Shown here in pieces: positions 22,937 through 24,602 of a DNA stretch of 24,602 bases; positions within the stretch are counted from its first letter, which is position 1, and the number at the start of each line of letters is the position of its first letter. The DNA is from an uncultured Campylobacter sp. Its GTDB lineage: Bacteria; Campylobacterota; Campylobacteria; Campylobacterales; Campylobacteraceae. A model generated the notes under the pieces. It was not told the origin of the DNA, did not search any database, and worked only from the letters and a program-made list of their open reading frames with translations. The stretch spans positions 1 through 24,602 of the forward strand of contig NZ_CALIMW010000172.1 of assembly GCF_938045405.1 (NCBI RefSeq), in the 5' to 3' direction. Both the position numbers and the translations under genes were made by a program.

Positions 22937-23139
22937 GCTCGTTAAAATTTTGAATTTACCCGCTCGCTTAAAATTTCATGTTTATCCATATACTTTAAAT
23001 TTTAAAGCTGCACGGCACTTTTTAAAATTCCAAGCCGCACTCGCTCGTTAAAATTTTAAATTTACCTGACCGATTAAAATTTCATGTTTGTCCGCACGTT
23101 TCAAATTTTAAAGCCGCACCGCGCTTTTAAAATTCCAAG
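22937..23139. repeat. Imperfect 106-bp direct repeat, two copies
   Basis: Copy one runs 22937-23042 and copy two from 23043, both beginning GCTCGTTAAAATTTT and ending AAAATTCCAAG. Within them eight AT cores are spaced 24-28 bases apart (centres near 22947, 22972, 23000, 23025, 23052, 23078, 23106 and 23130), so each copy is four units of about 26.5 bases. Confidence 0.8.
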
Positions 23140-23276
23140 TCGTAACGATACGCGCTCGCTACGTAAAATTTTATCTCGCGCCTGCCGCTTGCGTTAAATT
23201 TAACTCGCGTCTTCTTGGGTGTCGCCCGTTGTGCGATCAATAAATTTATATCAATACGGGCGCCGAAATTTTAAGC

Positions 23277-23282
23277 TATAAT
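23277..23282 (+). promoter_or_regulatory. -10 box of the DUF364-type gene
   Basis: GCTATAAT, 30 bases before the ATG at 23313, with AAATTTTAAG just upstream. Confidence 0.6.
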
Positions 23283-23312
23283 GGCGCTAAATTCCACATT
23301 AAAGGAGCTAAA

Positions 23313-24134
23313 ATGAGCGAAATTTTAGATCAGACGCTGGAGCGTGCGAAAGAAATTTTAGGAGTGGAGGTGCTGGATCTTAAGATCGAGCGCGCGGTCG
23401 TGGGGCTATTTTTTAGCGGCGTGAAGCTGCAAGGAGGCGCGTGCGGGCTTAGCTATACGCCGCTAAAGTCCCTATCGGGCGCCGTTTGCTGCCCCTCGCA
23501 AGCAAGCGCGATGCCCGATTCGGGCAATATCGCAGGCAAAAGCGTGCGCTATCTGCTGCGCGATCTGGGCTCCGCCGCGCCGCTTAAAAAGACGCTCGCG
23601 CTCGCCGCGCTAAATGCGCTTGGAAGGGCGTGTTTTGATAAAATCTGCGCGGATTACGACGTGAAATTCGGCGCCGATCCCTTTGAGCAGCTGCAGATCG
23701 AGCGCGGCAGCTTTAGCGTCGTCGTGGGCGCACTGGTGCCCTATATCAAGACGCTGATGAAAAATGGCGCGGATTTTAAAATTTTAGAGCTTGACAAAAG
23801 CACGCTCAAGCAGGCAGAGCTGCCGTTTTACCTGCCCGCAAGTGAGGCCGCAAGCGTCGTGCCGCGCGCAGATAACGTGATAATCACGGCTACGACGCTC
23901 ATCAACGACACGCTGGGTGGGCTTTTGCGTCTGAAAAAAAGCGGCGCCAAGCTCGTGCTCGTGGGGCCTACCACGCCGCTACTGCCGCAGGCGCTGTTTG
24001 AGCGCGGCGTGGACTTTGCGGGCGGCACGCTCGTGCGGGATGCGGACGCGGTGCTCGATATCATCGCGCAGGCGGGCTCAGGGTATCATTTTTTGGGTAA
24101 ATTTGCCGATAAAATCACGATTTGCAAGGGCTAG
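23313..24134 (+). CDS. DUF4213/DUF364-type putative heavy-metal chelation protein
   Basis: The 273-aa soluble protein appears to have the two-part layout of this family: an N-terminal enolase-like DUF4213 region (about 1-110, with GLSYTPLKS and a conserved cysteine pair VCCPS) and a C-terminal Rossmann-like DUF364 domain (about 130-273). The latter has VVVGALVPYIKTL, a DNVIITATTLINDTLGGLL motif and AKLVLVGPTTPLLPQALFERGV. Members are often called putative heavy-metal chelation domain proteins and occur near metal or cofactor genes, but the reaction is not established. It has its own promoter, so it need not belong to the mcc unit. Ribosome binding site AAAGGAGC. The next gene lies 58 bases on. 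Confidence 0.85.
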   Translation: MSEILDQTLERAKEILGVEVLDLKIERAVVGLFFSGVKLQGGACGLSYTPLKSLSGAVCCPSQASAMPDSGNIAGKSVRYLLRDLGSAAPLKKTLALAALNALGRACFDKICADYDVKFGADPFEQLQIERGSFSVVVGALVPYIKTLMKNGADFKILELDKSTLKQAELPFYLPASEAASVVPRADNVIITATTLINDTLGGLLRLKKSGAKLVLVGPTTPLLPQALFERGVDFAGGTLVRDADAVLDIIAQAGSGYHFLGKFADKITICKG

Positions 24135-24192
24135 GGCGCGGATTGAAATTTTAAAATTTGCGCGCAAAGGGCTTAAATTTAAAGGAGAAAAT

Positions 24193-24602
24193 ATGCAAAA
24201 GTGCGTCTATATCGTGCACGGCTACGACGCTTCGCCTAAAAGCCATTGGTTTGCCTGGCTCAAAGACGAGATCGAAAAATCGGGCGCGAGGGCGGAAATT
24301 TTAACGATGCCCACGCCTGCGCACCCAAGGCTTGATGAGTGGCTGAAAACTCTGCGAGAAAGCGTAAAATTTGAAGGCGAAGTTTATCTGGTCGGACACA
24401 GCCTCGGCTGCCCTACGATCTTAAATTTCTTACAAAGCAGTGCCGCAAGCGGCGCAGTAGAGGGCGTCGTGCTAGTTTCGGGGCTTGCAAAGCCGCTTAG
24501 CGATCCGCAATTTAAAATTTTAGACGAGTTTATGGATAAAGGCTTTGATTTTGAGCGCATAAAAGCCGCCGCAAAACAGCGCGCGGTGGTTGCCGCAAAG
24601 GA
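24193..24602 (+). CDS. RBBP9/YdeN-like serine hydrolase (truncated by window end)
   Basis: The first 136 residues are visible. The start has a strong AAAGGAGAAAAT ribosome binding site. The protein begins with a beta strand and HGYDASPKSHWFAWLKDEI, followed by PRLDEWLKTL and the nucleophile elbow GHSLGC, the pattern of small alpha/beta hydrolases of the RBBP9/YdeN family. The rest of the catalytic triad (Asp and His) lies beyond the window. No signal peptide is present, so it is cytoplasmic. The substrate is unknown. Confidence 0.88.
   Translation, partial: MQKCVYIVHGYDASPKSHWFAWLKDEIEKSGARAEILTMPTPAHPRLDEWLKTLRESVKFEGEVYLVGHSLGCPTILNFLQSSAASGAVEGVVLVSGLAKPLSDPQFKILDEFMDKGFDFERIKAAAKQRAVVAAK

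Larger units (their letters stand above)
22520..23312. other. Non-coding repeat-rich region (0.8 kb)
   Basis: No gene is seen on either strand. The stretch is made of the 28-30 bp tandem array, then AAATTT cores spaced about 42-46 bases apart (22706-22890), then the 106-bp duplication, and finally the promoter of the next gene. A further related pair is CCGCTTTCGTTAAATTTAGCTCGCGTC near 22696 and CCGCTTGCGTTAAATTTAACTCGCGTC near 23185. Confidence 0.6.

Overview
The window reads as chromosomal DNA of a host-associated, anaerobically respiring Campylobacterota, most likely one of the higher-GC oral or gut Campylobacter species (gracilis/showae/rectus/curvus-like). This rests on inference: the -10 boxes of the form TATAAT/TAGAAT/TACAAT without a clear -35, the AAATTTTA-rich spacers, the HaoCA pair and the mcc sulfite-reduction cluster known from Wolinella. 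No rRNA, tRNA, CRISPR array, insertion sequence or phage gene was seen.

Left part (1-4200): a truncated small membrane-protein gene, then a two-subunit class I iron-sulfur fumarase, both on the minus strand. Divergent from the fumarase is haoCA, a tetrahaem NrfH/NapC-type quinol dehydrogenase and an octahaem hydroxylamine-oxidoreductase-family cytochrome. This is not the pentahaem NrfA. A strong terminator closes it.

Middle-left (4200-7580): accessory-looking DNA with an unassigned 138-aa protein, over 1.2 kb of non-coding DNA containing an AAATTTTA array with a period near 27 bp, a small lipoprotein, and a four-helix membrane protein with a Met/His-rich, probably copper-binding tail.

Centre (7580-17105): the sulfite respiration cluster. 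A two-component system (MccR, and MccS, whose sensor region carries a c-type haem motif) precedes mccA, the octahaem haem-copper sulfite reductase with seven CXXCH motifs and one CX15CH motif. Then come mccB (FKBP-type foldase), mccC/mccD (Tat-exported four-cluster ferredoxin and NrfD-type membrane quinol oxidase) and ccsA1, the dedicated haem lyase for CX15CH. Electrons would pass from menaquinol through MccD and MccC to periplasmic MccA.

Middle-right (17116-22519): a tightly packed continuation encodes an Hcp-like Sel1-repeat protein, a NosL/cytochrome-like/NosL fusion, a 62-aa membrane peptide, an FtsX-type permease, its ATPase, a multispanning membrane protein with three cysteine motifs, and a NosL-like protein that has lost the usual CXXCGM metal motif. 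Four junctions are ATGA overlaps. I infer a copper-handling and maturation module serving the Cu site of MccA. This is the part most likely to hold undescribed biology.

Right end (22520-24602): an 800-bp non-coding stretch of AT-core repeats (a 28-30 bp tandem array starting inside the last codons of the NosL-like gene, and a 106-bp duplication built of about 26.5-bp units), then a DUF364-type protein and a truncated RBBP9/YdeN-like serine hydrolase.
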